NCBI RefSeq assembly: GCF_017163935.1
Contig: NZ_JABVZR010000002.1
Span: forward strand, 310,001 to 374,000
DNA: 64,000 bases
DNA from: Novosphingobium terrae
GTDB taxonomy: Bacteria; Pseudomonadota; Alphaproteobacteria; Sphingomonadales; Sphingomonadaceae
Direction: 5' to 3'
A program made the translations under genes and the position numbers. How positions within the stretch are numbered: position 1 is the first letter of the stretch; every line of letters begins with the position of its first letter. The notes below the pieces were generated by a model. That model had not been told where the DNA came from. It ran no database searches and was given only the letters and a program-made list of their open reading frames with translations. Below, piece by piece: positions 43,956 through 52,919 of this stretch.

Positions 43956-44675
43956 CTCATATCATGGGGGCTGGTGAGATGTTTTGGTTTCCTCTGCGAC
44001 TTGCGCATATGAATTGCACAAAAATCCAATAGCTTCCAGATCTGATTGAGCCATCTGGGTGATCGAAACCCGGTCGCGACTGTCAGCCGCGATCGTGCAC
44101 ACTATTCAATCCTCCTTCTTCTACCCCAGATCCACCAAAGCACCCGCCCCAGCACCATCGGAATGTCCCAATGTCCGCTTCGAATGTGTGCCCCGCCACG
44201 GTGCCCTAACGTCCTGCGCCCACGCCGCGGCATGTGCCGCCGACCATGTGCCTTGCGTGTCCATGCGGGCACCGAACATCCCCGCTCCCTCACCAGCCCC
44301 AAGCACTGCCAGTTCGATCAGGACTGGGTGCTATCCATTCTCCCCAACGGCGCTTACGCTGGCGGGCTGAACATATCATCGACCGGAGATTGTTCACCTC
44401 ACAGATTGGGCGTGAACAATCGTCAGCTCTTCCCGATCCGGGATTCGGACGCGGACATTCTGTATGCCAAGCCCGCGCCGCCCATCGAGGCATAGCTCTC
44501 CACATGGCGAGACACTTGTCACCGACAAAGCGACCATACAATGCTTCGGAGTTCTTCAAAGCAGCCCTTCATTCAACACTAAAAGAGTGCCACCTCCCGA
44601 AAAACCTGCGGGATTCAACTTCCCCGCGCCGGCTCTGCTCGCTGAATGCGCACTTCTGCTTATGTGAACGTTGCC
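43956..44675. other. 720-bp region with no confident gene
   Basis: Overlapping plus frames at 44046-44495 and 44059-44370 could be a frameshifted, Cys-rich small protein (second half FDQDWVLSILPNGAYAGG). Neither has a good ribosome site or recognised family. A copy of the dispersed repeat (TTCAAAGCAGCCCTTCATTC) lies at 44555-44574. Confidence 0.4.
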
Positions 44676-45578
44676 CTAGCCGCCGGGAACAGCTGGAGGC
44701 GATCCATCCACATGGCCCAGCCAGAACGTCCCGTCATAGGCACCATCCGCGACATGCTGAAGGACGATCCCCTGACCCGGAGGCTGACCAGGATCCGCAG
44801 ACACTACTCTATTTTCGCAAACGAAATCAGCACTGCGGATCGGCTTGCCCGGTTCCGGCTTGATGCCCTCCCGCAACTGGCAATTCCACGCCGTGCCCCC
44901 GGACGTCCGCATATCAAGGGAGATCAGCGGGCCCGTAGCAGCCAGATGCATGGCCATCGGCTGAAAGCTGCTGCCGCGAAAGGCGACAGGCTGCAAACGA
45001 GCATGGACGTTGCCGACGAGGACAAGCGTGAGATCGTAGGCGTGTGCTCGCGATGCGGTGGCAATGTTCTCCGCCTGTGCCGCATCATATGGCCCTTGGC
45101 CTGGCAATTCCGCAAACTTGCTTGCCTGCTCGGCATTCCTTGGACCACTGAACGCCACAATCGCGATGTGCTTCCCCTTCTCCTTCAACGCGTGCAGCTT
45201 GACCAGCATGGTGAACAGCCCCTCGCTGGCCACACCATCGTTCCGACCGGCCCACCCCGCCTTGCGCAGTGCATCGGCAAACTGGTCATGCGGCTTTGCC
45301 CAGGCATCCTGCATCTGGGCATCGAAGGTGGAGCCCAACTCCACGCCCACAAGCACACTTTTACCCGATGCCGCCAAGGCACAAGCCACTTGCCCCACAA
45401 AGGCCGGGCTTTGCGCGGTGCCATGCCACTCGCCAAAGACCACATAGCGGGGTTTGCGCTGCTCGACTTCCACCCAACCGGAAGGGAGTTCGCATGATGA
45501 GGAGGTAGCATGCCCTCCCTTGGCGAAAACCACCAAGCCGCTTACGATCATCAATGACACAAGAAGGTGAAGGCGCAT
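44676..45578 (-). CDS. Secreted ChaN/Tiki-fold protein
   Basis: A 300-residue protein. ATG 45578 gives a signal peptide (RLHLLVSLMIVSGLVVFAKG). YVVFGEWHGTAQSP is the GExH motif of the EreA/ChaN/Tiki clan; VAFSGPRNAE and LVLVGNVHARL supply the further conserved blocks. ChaN-type proteins bind heme or act as metal-dependent hydrolases at the envelope. It is not a lipoprotein (no lipobox). Its ligand or substrate is not evident. Confidence 0.72.
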   Translation of the reverse strand: MRLHLLVSLMIVSGLVVFAKGGHATSSSCELPSGWVEVEQRKPRYVVFGEWHGTAQSPAFVGQVACALAASGKSVLVGVELGSTFDAQMQDAWAKPHDQFADALRKAGWAGRNDGVASEGLFTMLVKLHALKEKGKHIAIVAFSGPRNAEQASKFAELPGQGPYDAAQAENIATASRAHAYDLTLVLVGNVHARLQPVAFRGSSFQPMAMHLAATGPLISLDMRTSGGTAWNCQLREGIKPEPGKPIRSADFVCENRVVSADPGQPPGQGIVLQHVADGAYDGTFWLGHVDGSPPAVPGG

Positions 45579-46075
45579 AATGAATTCCACCAACCTCGCT
45601 TCATAGATGACACTTATACCAATAATGCATGGAATATATATTTTTGCAAGATCGCCTTTCTGCAATGACCATCAAATAAATCTTGCCTTTTCAACGCAAA
45701 TTAATTAAAGAAACCCCTAATCCGCTAAAGTCAACAAAGCTGTCTTCCGACCGCTGGAAGCACATCCCCGATAGCGGCTGTTCGTTCACATGCTGCGAAG
45801 GCGATGGGAGGCCTGATCCGGTTTCCATGTACCCCAAGCCAGTCTCTGTTGGGTACGTCTCAAAGAGACCAAGGCTCCAGCAGGCCCGGCGCGGTTCAAT
45901 CCCCGCTTTTAGCGATCGATACTGAAACAGGCATCCAGCCGACCTTCCAGTGGAATCCTCTGCTCTTGAAACCCGAGATTCAGCGCCGTAGCATGCCGTT
46001 CATAAAGCGATTGCAGTCCTTAGGGTCCCGGCATGCCCTCATGTCTCACGGAATGGATCACATATGGAGGAGCGG
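45579..46075. other. Intergenic region, divergent promoters and repeat copy
   Basis: About 500 bp with an AT-rich stretch (45600-45720) suitable for the promoter of the ChaN-like gene. A copy of the dispersed repeat (CGATAGCGGCTGTTCGTTCA) is near 45769-45788. No convincing coding frame. Confidence 0.5.
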
Positions 46076-46807
46076 ATGGGAAGCAAGGGAAGAACGATCG
46101 GGATTCTAGCCACGCTAGTGGCCTCATGTCTTTCAGCGATTGCCAATGCTCAATCTATCCCGCCCAGCGGATACAGCGGCAACATATCCCACCCTGGAGT
46201 GGCCCCGGTGGACGATCCGTATGCCCCGCATCTCGCTCGTATCGACGACGACAGCGTTTCGAAGCTGATACGTCTCAACCTCGCCTATCCAAACTGGTAT
46301 GCTACAGCGCATGTGGCTTCGATTGGTGCTTTTCCACCACGTGCCAAGTTGATTGGTGCTTTTTCCATCACCGAAACGAAGAAGCGGCATCTCGTGGCAG
46401 CCGAATCTCCCGGCTTCCTGCCTGTTACTCTATTTTTCAGCGACGGTGAGTGTTACGCCTTCGGTGCAAATTACGAGGGGGGCATGCTCTCAAATGGGCA
46501 CCTCACACAGGTACCTTGCCAGCATCACAATCTTTATGAAGGTGAGAGGCGTGCATTTCCAAACCTTGAACGCGATCTGCGACTCCTCGGGAGGTCCTGG
46601 GGTTTCGGCGCGTGGATCGACGACAAGGCCCAAAGCACTCTCATCACAGCACCGTCGGCCAAAACCGATCAGCCGCTGTTTTCGCTCGACGCGGTCAGTA
46701 TCTCAATGATGGCGATGCAAAGTCCGGATACGCCGAGTGGCGATCTCACGCTGGTGAGCCGGATAAAGGGGAAGCTCGTGGTTATGACGCTTGAGGTCAG
46801 CTATTGA
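46076..46807 (+). CDS. Secreted protein of unknown function
   Basis: A 243-residue chain with a signal peptide (TIGILATLVASCLSAIANAQ). GGAGG lies 5 bp before ATG 46076, which decides the start over ATG 46064. The mature part has a conserved-looking WYATAHVASIGAFPPRAKLIG segment and a beta-rich end. Two Cys (in GECYAF and VPCQHH) may pair. No family was recognised. Confidence 0.65.
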   Translation: MGSKGRTIGILATLVASCLSAIANAQSIPPSGYSGNISHPGVAPVDDPYAPHLARIDDDSVSKLIRLNLAYPNWYATAHVASIGAFPPRAKLIGAFSITETKKRHLVAAESPGFLPVTLFFSDGECYAFGANYEGGMLSNGHLTQVPCQHHNLYEGERRAFPNLERDLRLLGRSWGFGAWIDDKAQSTLITAPSAKTDQPLFSLDAVSISMMAMQSPDTPSGDLTLVSRIKGKLVVMTLEVSY

Positions 46808-47128
46808 AGAGAGGCGGCGAACGCGTCGATAGCGAACTGGTATGGATTTACCATTCGGCCAGCAAAAAGCCCGGTCTTTACCTCAAATGCTGACCTGTCG
46901 AATGTCCCTCGCCCATCGCCTCCGCTAACAGACCGGTTATTCAAATGCCCGCAACCGGTCTTCAAAAGCGGCCGTTCATTGACCTCGTCCACCGGAATTC
47001 CGAATTACCGCCATCGGGACTTTGCCGCCCTTTCCCTTCTGTATTGACATGCCTCTGACTGCGGCGATGCGCTGTCCCTTACTCTGGGATCATGACGGAC
47101 CTGGGCAATCTGTGGTAGTGGTAGGACA
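46808..47128. other. Intergenic region with repeat copy
   Basis: No gene is seen in 320 bp. It holds the clearest copy of the dispersed repeat, TTCAAAAGCGGCCGTTCATT at 46961-46980. Confidence 0.5.
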
Positions 47129-47686
47129 ATGCCGATACCTCCCGCACCCACAACCATTGTGTTTGACTTGGTGACCCATCCCGAGGCGATCACACCGCCA
47201 TACGAGTATTTTGTCGTCTTCGGGCTTGGAGCTGTCCTGCTTGCGGCCATCGCAACCTTTGAATGGCGTCGAGGACGGCGGCCCATCAGGTTCTTGGTCT
47301 TTGTGGTGGTGTGGATCATGGTGGCGGTCTACGGCGGGGCTGTCGAGTTGAGCCATGTCCGCAAGACGCGGGCCAAGGCTCGGTCCGGCACCTATCAGTC
47401 GGTTCAAGGCTGCCTTGAAAGCTTCCACCCCGGCAAACCCTACGCCAGCAAGACAGTAAACGCTGACGAGGTATGGAGCGTCGGGGGCGAGAGGTTCCAA
47501 TACGGTGCCGGTCAGGGAATCTTTGCCTGGCACCGTGTCGAGACACAGGGCGGTGCGATCCATGCCGACAGTTGGGTCGCGGTCGATTTCATGCGTGACG
47601 AGGACGATCGCCGCAATGACATCCTGCGACTTGCGGTTCGGCAGCACGCCTGTCCGAGGGCTCCCGATACCCTCCAGCTGTCTTGA
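47129..47686 (+). CDS. Membrane protein of unknown function (DUF3592-like)
   Basis: A 185-residue protein with two helices (about residues 27-43 and 54-70, FLVFVVVWIMVAVYGGAV) and a C-terminal soluble domain. The latter has GTYQSVQGCLESFHP and GERFQYGAGQGIFAWHRVETQGG, resembling DUF3592-type extracytoplasmic domains. The downstream PhyH gene is convergent, with stops 9 bp apart. Confidence 0.6.
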   Translation: MPIPPAPTTIVFDLVTHPEAITPPYEYFVVFGLGAVLLAAIATFEWRRGRRPIRFLVFVVVWIMVAVYGGAVELSHVRKTRAKARSGTYQSVQGCLESFHPGKPYASKTVNADEVWSVGGERFQYGAGQGIFAWHRVETQGGAIHADSWVAVDFMRDEDDRRNDILRLAVRQHACPRAPDTLQLS

Positions 47687-47695
47687 AGGCAGGTG

Positions 47696-48382
47696 TCAGA
47701 TCCCCAGCCACTCCAGCCCGCCGGGCAGGGTATCAGCGCTGAAATCGACCTGTAGCACCCGCCGTCGCGCCGGACGGCTCGCAGCCTCCGAGGCGTGCAG
47801 GATTGGCGTGGAGCAGGCCCACACGTCCCCGGCCGAAGCGAGACATGCCACCGTGCCGCAAAGGGCGGCCACGCCCTCCACCTCATCCACCGGCACTCGG
47901 CCATGCCTGTGCGAGCCCGGGGCGATAAGCAGCGGGGCATTGGAGGCGGGCACATCGTCAAGATGCACCCGCAGCGTGACCATCCGGGCCAGCAGATCGA
48001 AGGGCGGGGCGACATGATGCAGCCCGGCCTTGATCGACCACGGGCCGAAGCCGTCCACCTCTACCCGTTCGGCCACGCAAATGGTGCGGTCCTGATGCCA
48101 TGCCAGCGACCAGTTGGTGCCCTCGCTTTTGTCGAACAGGATCGCCCGCACGGGTTTGCCCTCAGCCCCCAAGGCACGGCTGGCCACAGCGCCGATGGAA
48201 CTGCCGGGAGCGAGGTAGGGGCGCAGGCCCGGCAGTCGACTGATGCGAACCCCAGCTTGTTCGTCGGGGAGTTCGGCCAGCGCGGTCAACAGGCCGGGGA
48301 GGTCGCGGAGTGCGGCGCTCCGAAACAGTCGGGCGCCATGGTCAGCAAGGGTGAGGCTGTCGGCATTGATCGAGGCGAGCAC
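47696..48382 (-). CDS. Phytanoyl-CoA dioxygenase (PhyH) family oxygenase
   Basis: A 228-residue Fe(II)/2-oxoglutarate enzyme. The facial triad is His96 and Asp98 (AWHQDRT) and His196 (PILHAS), and the following Arg cluster (SRPARRR) can bind 2-oxoglutarate. SWAW-type core strands and LIAPGSHRHGRV are typical. It starts at GTG. Substrates of stand-alone members range from lipids to small hydroxylated metabolites and cannot be deduced here. Confidence 0.82.
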   Translation of the reverse strand: MLASINADSLTLADHGARLFRSAALRDLPGLLTALAELPDEQAGVRISRLPGLRPYLAPGSSIGAVASRALGAEGKPVRAILFDKSEGTNWSLAWHQDRTICVAERVEVDGFGPWSIKAGLHHVAPPFDLLARMVTLRVHLDDVPASNAPLLIAPGSHRHGRVPVDEVEGVAALCGTVACLASAGDVWACSTPILHASEAASRPARRRVLQVDFSADTLPGGLEWLGI

Positions 48383-48492
48383 GAGATATCCAGTATTTTA
48401 TGGCTGGTGGGATAAAGGTAGGCGCCCTGAGGTTGAAGCCCAAGGCGCCGAAGAGGCTATACACGCAGAACCTTCCCGACTAGCCTTCCGTC

Positions 48493-49149
48493 ATGACCGC
48501 AGTTGCAGCGCCCGCCTATACCCTTGGCGACCCTCGCCCTATCGCGGCAGAGGCCCCCTATTCGTTCTTCCTGCCGGGCAAAGCAGAACTTGACGCGGTG
48601 GGGCCGGGCGACCTCGTGAAGCTCCTGTTCGAGTATACTCATGAAACCGAGAACTGGGCCGCCGAACGCATGTGGGTGACAGTGGGCCAGGTGGAAGGCG
48701 ATCACCTTCACGGCGAGTTGAGCAACCAGCCAGACGAGCCCACTGCGCCTATTTCGCTGGGCGATCCTGTCGACTTCGAGCGACATCAAATCCTCGCCAT
48801 CGTCTGGGCCGAGCCCGAGACAGCCCCACCCTCGCCGGAATATCGGGAGTATTGGGAGCGCTGTCTTGTCGATGATTGCGTGTTGGAGGGGCTGGAACCG
48901 GTTGAATACATCTATCGTGAAGAACCTGACCCAACACCCGAAGGTGACAGCTTCCCGGACAGCGGCTGGCGTATCCGAGGGCGACGGGGCGATGCGACGG
49001 ATGCCCAAATGGAGGAACGCCAGCCGTCCTACATAGCATTGGCAAAGGTATTGAACCGTGACGACAGTTGGCTGCCTTTGATTGATGAGCCGGTAGGCGC
49101 TGCCTTCATGCGCAACTTCGATACCGGGACCTATGTCCGCCAAGACTGA
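48493..49149 (+). CDS. DUF2314 + DUF2185 (Imm33) immunity-like protein
   Basis: A 218-residue cytosolic acidic protein. Residues 35-105 resemble DUF2314 (GDLVKLLFEY, ERMWVTVGQVEG, GELSNQP). Residues about 120-215 resemble DUF2185/Imm33 (GLEPVEYIYREEP, PDSGWRI, AFMRNFDTGTYV). Imm33 domains are immunity proteins in polymorphic-toxin loci. No toxin gene is adjacent, so it may be an orphan protecting against kin toxins. The ribosome site is weak. Confidence 0.72.
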   Translation: MTAVAAPAYTLGDPRPIAAEAPYSFFLPGKAELDAVGPGDLVKLLFEYTHETENWAAERMWVTVGQVEGDHLHGELSNQPDEPTAPISLGDPVDFERHQILAIVWAEPETAPPSPEYREYWERCLVDDCVLEGLEPVEYIYREEPDPTPEGDSFPDSGWRIRGRRGDATDAQMEERQPSYIALAKVLNRDDSWLPLIDEPVGAAFMRNFDTGTYVRQD

Positions 49150-49466
49150 AATGGCGGAGGCTTAATGCCATCCGGCCAGAACATCATATCAATCATCTGC
49201 TGCGTCAAATCAGTTGATTAGCGCTGGCAAACCCGCCATTCAGGGCCGCTGGCCACTTCCTCGATAGCAGCCAGCCATTCATCTCCTGCGAAAAACCCGG
49301 CGTGCTTCAAACTGCACCTGAAGCAGTGCCTTTCGGACAACGACCTTGAGATTTGTTAAGCCGAACATCACCGGCGCGAGGATCAGTTGGCGTGGGCAAC
49401 CGGTCACTGGCGGCGACTTGTTTGCCATGCTCACCGGCAAAGCGATGCGGCATCTGCAACGCCAAC
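49150..49466. other. Intergenic region with repeat copy
   Basis: About 316 bp without a convincing frame. A degenerate repeat copy (CGATAGCAGCCAGCCATTCA) lies at about 49262-49281. Confidence 0.45.
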
Positions 49467-50471
49467 CTATGGCGAAACGCTGACATCCTGATTGGCAGGA
49501 AAGATCATGACTTGCCGCTTGCCAATACTGAACACCGTCACTGACGTGCCCAGCACCGACAATCCGACCCGCCCCTGATAGCCGTTGAGGTCAGCAGGGC
49601 TTGCGCTGGAAATAGGCACATTGTCGGCGGCCAAGGTGCCGATCTTCAAGGTTTTGGCCGTGCCCAGGCGCCCCGTTACGGTGTTGCCCGCCGCCATCGT
49701 CGCACTGTTGATCTCCTCGGAGCGATCTTCCGGCGGGATCGCCTGTTGCCAGAGGTCCTCGCGCAACGAAATGGCGCCATTAAAACCATAGTCGAGCTTG
49801 AGATCGACCGGTTGGCCATTGACCGTGGCCTTGACGACTTGCCGCTCATCGAAAGGTATCGTCGCCGGCATCAGCTTGGGCATCAGGGCATTGACCGCCT
49901 CGCTTGTCGGCTTGGTCGCCCCGAAATTCATATTGGCATGCATGCTGACGTTCATATGGCCGGGCAGAGCGACAGCCATCCAGCCCTTCGCCGGATTAAT
50001 GACCGCGGTGATCCCATAGAGCACATCGGTTCCGATGATCGCAGCGACCGGCGTGCCCAGCGCCCGCGACATCCTGCCCAGATCCGCCTCCATCATCTGC
50101 CCACTGATCCGTAGCGATCCGCCAAGCGTCAATGCGCCTTCCGCCAGCCCCAGTGGGATGACCATTGCTCCGGCATGAAGTCGGCTGACGGCTTTGGTCA
50201 GTTTCATCCCGCTGGCCTGTGCGATATGTTCATCGATGATCGTTGTATCGCTGCCATTGTCGAACACCACATCGACCTGCCGCTCACCGATCCGCGCAGG
50301 CAGCAGAATGATGCCTTTCACCTGCCGGATGGGAATGGTGGCCAGACCTTCCGGAGGAAAGGCGATCCGCATCGACCGTGTCGATGGCACGACTGCCGGA
50401 GCATCGGCAACCTGCGCCCACCCCGCCGTAGGCGCGAGAAGCGACAGGCCTAACATCGTGAAACGGATCAT
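49467..50471 (-). CDS. Secreted aspartyl-protease-fold protein with altered active site
   Basis: A 334-residue protein. ATG 50471 (GGGAG about 10 bp upstream) gives a signal peptide ending GWAQ. Two retropepsin-like lobes are visible, but the catalytic DTG/DSG is replaced by DNG (71-73, VVFDNGSDTT) and DYG (227-229, LKLDYGFNGA). It lacks the PDZ domain of the paralog at 41432-42652. The Asp residues remain but the following Thr/Ser is lost, so activity is doubtful and a binding role is possible. Confidence 0.75.
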   Translation of the reverse strand: MIRFTMLGLSLLAPTAGWAQVADAPAVVPSTRSMRIAFPPEGLATIPIRQVKGIILLPARIGERQVDVVFDNGSDTTIIDEHIAQASGMKLTKAVSRLHAGAMVIPLGLAEGALTLGGSLRISGQMMEADLGRMSRALGTPVAAIIGTDVLYGITAVINPAKGWMAVALPGHMNVSMHANMNFGATKPTSEAVNALMPKLMPATIPFDERQVVKATVNGQPVDLKLDYGFNGAISLREDLWQQAIPPEDRSEEINSATMAAGNTVTGRLGTAKTLKIGTLAADNVPISSASPADLNGYQGRVGLSVLGTSVTVFSIGKRQVMIFPANQDVSVSP

Positions 50472-50964
50472 GCTTCGAAAGCTCCCATTGCTGGCAATTT
50501 GGCGCCACAGATGCTCGATGGCATGGCAGTCGGCAAGGAACTTGGAAAAATTCGACATTATCGCAGCAATTTGCCGCCGGCCTGTTATGGGAAAAGCACG
50601 TTCAGGCGCCGTGACAGATGCCTCGGCTCCCCGCGTAGCGGACGGATCACAGGAAGAGCCGAGCCGGCTTGCGCCAGGCGCACCGTCCAGCACCTGAAAC
50701 TGCGCCGCTGCATCGGCCACTCCTTAGTCACAACGCCAATTTCGATGGAGATCGCGATCTGTGCTCGTTTGTTATCTTTTCAAAACCGCAGTCTCGGTTT
50801 CGCTTGCGCTCGCTGGCGCGCCCTGGAGCCTTGCGCAGAAGTGCTTTGAAGATTTCCGTCCGGCTCGATAAGAGCACCGGATCGGGTTACTCCAATCGCC
50901 TCGCACTCGGTTTCCGCCTCCAGCGGATCGTGTAAAGGCAGATCGTCAGGATTTTGAAGTCTCA
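50472..50964. other. Intergenic region, no confident gene
   Basis: About 490 bp between the secreted protein and rlmJ, which point away from each other. Several short frames exist without ribosome sites or family features. It probably contains both promoters; I cannot place them. Confidence 0.45.
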
Positions 50965-51792
50965 ATGAATTATCGCCATTCCTTCCATGCTGGCAACAGC
51001 GCCGATGTCGTGAAGCACAGCCTGCTGATTGCCCTCGTGCACGCCTTGCAGCAAAAAGAGGGCGCGCTGACCCTGATCGACACCCATTCGGGCTGCGGCC
51101 TGTACGACCTTTACGGCGACGAGGCCCAACGCACCGGCGAGTCCACCCAGGGCGTGCTGCGGGCCTTTGCCGACACGAATCCCTTGCTCGACGACTATCG
51201 CGCCGCCGTCCAGGCGGTGAATGGTGGGAATGAGCCACGCCTCTACCCCGGCTCACCGCGGTTTCTGGCGCAGCTTCTGCGCCCGCAGGATCTGCTGATC
51301 CTGAACGAAAAACATCCTGAGGACGCCTATGCCCTGCGCGGCGCGATGCGCGACACACAAGCCGCCGTGCATGAACGCGATGCCTACGAACTGTGGCTGG
51401 CGATGGTGCCGACCCGAACGCCTCGCGGCGTGGTCGTGGTCGATCCGCCGTATGAACAGACCGACGAACGCGCGCGCATCACCGCCACCCTCGCCGCCGC
51501 ACATCGCAAATGGGCGCATGGCGTGACGGTGATCTGGTATCCGCTGAAGGAGCGCTCCTCGCATGCGCAGTGGAAGCACCAGTTGCGCAAGCTCGGCATC
51601 CCGAAATTCCTGAACGTGGAGCATTGGCTTTATGATGCCGATCAGCCCGGCATCTACAACGGCGCGGGCCTGTTTATCGTCAACCCACCCTACGCCTTTA
51701 CACAGGCGTTGCCGCCTCTGCTGCAAGCCCTGCGCGCCGCGCTAGCGCCGGAGGGGCATAGGGGCGAGATCACAGCCGACTGGTTGACCTAA
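50965..51792 (+). CDS. rlmJ: 23S rRNA (adenine-2030-N6)-methyltransferase
   Basis: A 275-residue enzyme methylating A2030 of 23S rRNA. It begins MNYRHSFHAGNSADVVKH, the RlmJ signature; THSGCGLYDL is the SAM site, DPPYE (about residues 159-163) is the N6-adenine methyltransferase catalytic motif, and IVNPPYAF lies near the end. Length is normal. It stands alone as a housekeeping gene inside the accessory zone. Confidence 0.94.
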   Translation: MNYRHSFHAGNSADVVKHSLLIALVHALQQKEGALTLIDTHSGCGLYDLYGDEAQRTGESTQGVLRAFADTNPLLDDYRAAVQAVNGGNEPRLYPGSPRFLAQLLRPQDLLILNEKHPEDAYALRGAMRDTQAAVHERDAYELWLAMVPTRTPRGVVVVDPPYEQTDERARITATLAAAHRKWAHGVTVIWYPLKERSSHAQWKHQLRKLGIPKFLNVEHWLYDADQPGIYNGAGLFIVNPPYAFTQALPPLLQALRAALAPEGHRGEITADWLT

Positions 51793-51800
51793 ACGAACGA

Positions 51801-51817
51801 GGGCTTCAAAAAAGCCC
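51801..51817. terminator. Short hairpin after rlmJ
   Basis: GGGCTT at 51801-51806 pairs with AAGCCC at 51812-51817 around CAAAA, 8 bp after the stop. No T-run follows on the plus strand, so termination is only possible. Confidence 0.35.
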
Positions 51818-51869
51818 CGCGACACCGGTGAGGGGTGGCATGCCGCCGCGGGCCTGCTAAAGGCATTCC

Positions 51870-52190
51870 ATGCTTTATACGAATGGCCGTGGCGGCACCG
51901 TTGAAATCGACGGTTTCAAATATGACTGGGAACTCCAGAGCGAGCCCCAGCTCTCCTCATCCGATGGCTGGAAGGGCATGACCGTCTCCTTGCGCCAGCA
52001 AGGGATGCCACGCGAAGCCGTGCTGGAATTTCCGACGCCCAAACGCTTGTTGAAAGGATTGCCGAAAGGGCGGACCCACATCAATGACACGATTGCCGCG
52101 CGAGGCGTGCGGGCGGCCTTGTCAGCAGGATGGGATCCGGCATCGCGGGGCAAGCCCACGACATTTATGGTCGATGCCAACGGCGACTGA
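51870..52190 (+). CDS. Conserved small protein of unknown function
   Basis: A 106-residue cytosolic protein (MLYTNGRGGTVEIDGFKYDW; GMTVSLRQQG; EFPTPKRLLKG). Codon use matches core genes. It contains no recognised motif but resembles short beta-rich proteins common in this group of bacteria. Single gene after rlmJ. Confidence 0.65.
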   Translation: MLYTNGRGGTVEIDGFKYDWELQSEPQLSSSDGWKGMTVSLRQQGMPREAVLEFPTPKRLLKGLPKGRTHINDTIAARGVRAALSAGWDPASRGKPTTFMVDANGD

Positions 52191-52440
52191 CCGAAGGCCC
52201 GGCCTGCGCAACCTGAATGGCGGGTTTGGCAAAAGCTGACGTTCACATTGACGGCGCAGGATGTCTTGGGTTGGTCAGCAACTGCCGGTTGAAGCCCCGT
52301 CCGGCTGTGGCCGTTCGCCGGGAGCGCCAAGAAAGCGAATGCCAAAGGGGGCGGTTCGTAATCGTCGCAATCGCCCTTTCATTTGTCTCATTCTCAAAGG
52401 TTGACCGCTCCGGCATACCCGGAGTGATCCACCATCCAGC

Positions 52441-52629
52441 TTAGACGGCAGCGACCTGTGGCACGACGCGGAAGCTGATCTCCATGCGGTTACAGGCGTT
52501 CATCAGGCCTATGGCGATGGTCAGGTCGACCAATTCTTTCTCGGAAAACACGGCGGCAGCGGCCTCATAGGCGGCACCGAGCACATGGGTCTGCGCCACC
52601 AGCATCACCGCCTCTGCCCAGACCAGCAT
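52441..52629 (-). pseudogene. 5'-truncated carboxymuconolactone decarboxylase/AhpD-like gene
   Basis: The 62-residue remnant (WAEAVMLVAQTHVLGAAYEA, EKELVDLTIAIGLMNACNRM) is the C-terminal half of an AhpD-like protein of about 150 residues. The N-terminal half with the catalytic Cys pair is missing. The truncation point (about 52629) is exactly where the divergent DsrE-like remnant also begins. Confidence 0.75.
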
Positions 52630-52864
52630 GGCCTGCCTGCTGAATGAAACGGCCCATCAAGCGCGTTTCAAAGCCCGCAACCCCAATCTGCCGTTGATCG
52701 AGGCGCTGGAACGCGCCGGGGTAGAGGTGCGCTGGTACAACTATGCTCTGGCCCATCAAGGCTTCCGCAAGGGCGAGGTCGCGCCCGGTGTGAAGGTTGA
52801 TCTGTCGGCGATGATGACGCTGGCCAACCTTCAAATGCGTGGCTGGGCGGTGATCGCCGATTGA
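52628..52864 (+). pseudogene. 5'-truncated DsrE-family gene
   Basis: The 78 residues (ACLLNETAHQARFKARNPNL, APGVKVDLSAMMTLANLQMRG) match the C-terminal half of DsrE/DsrF-like proteins, usually about 140 residues. The usual Cys before ALAHQG is Tyr here. It overlaps the AhpD-like remnant's start by 2 bp, and the shared promoter and both 5' halves are gone. Confidence 0.72.
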
Positions 52865-52919
52865 CGGATCGGGGCGTGCAGGAACCAGGCCAAGGCCCCG
52901 CCTGAACGCCTCCGGCCTA

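Noticed and set aside
50499..50849. 116-codon plus frame between the secreted protein and rlmJ
   Set aside because: No ribosome site, domain or consistent codon bias; overlaps other equal frames.
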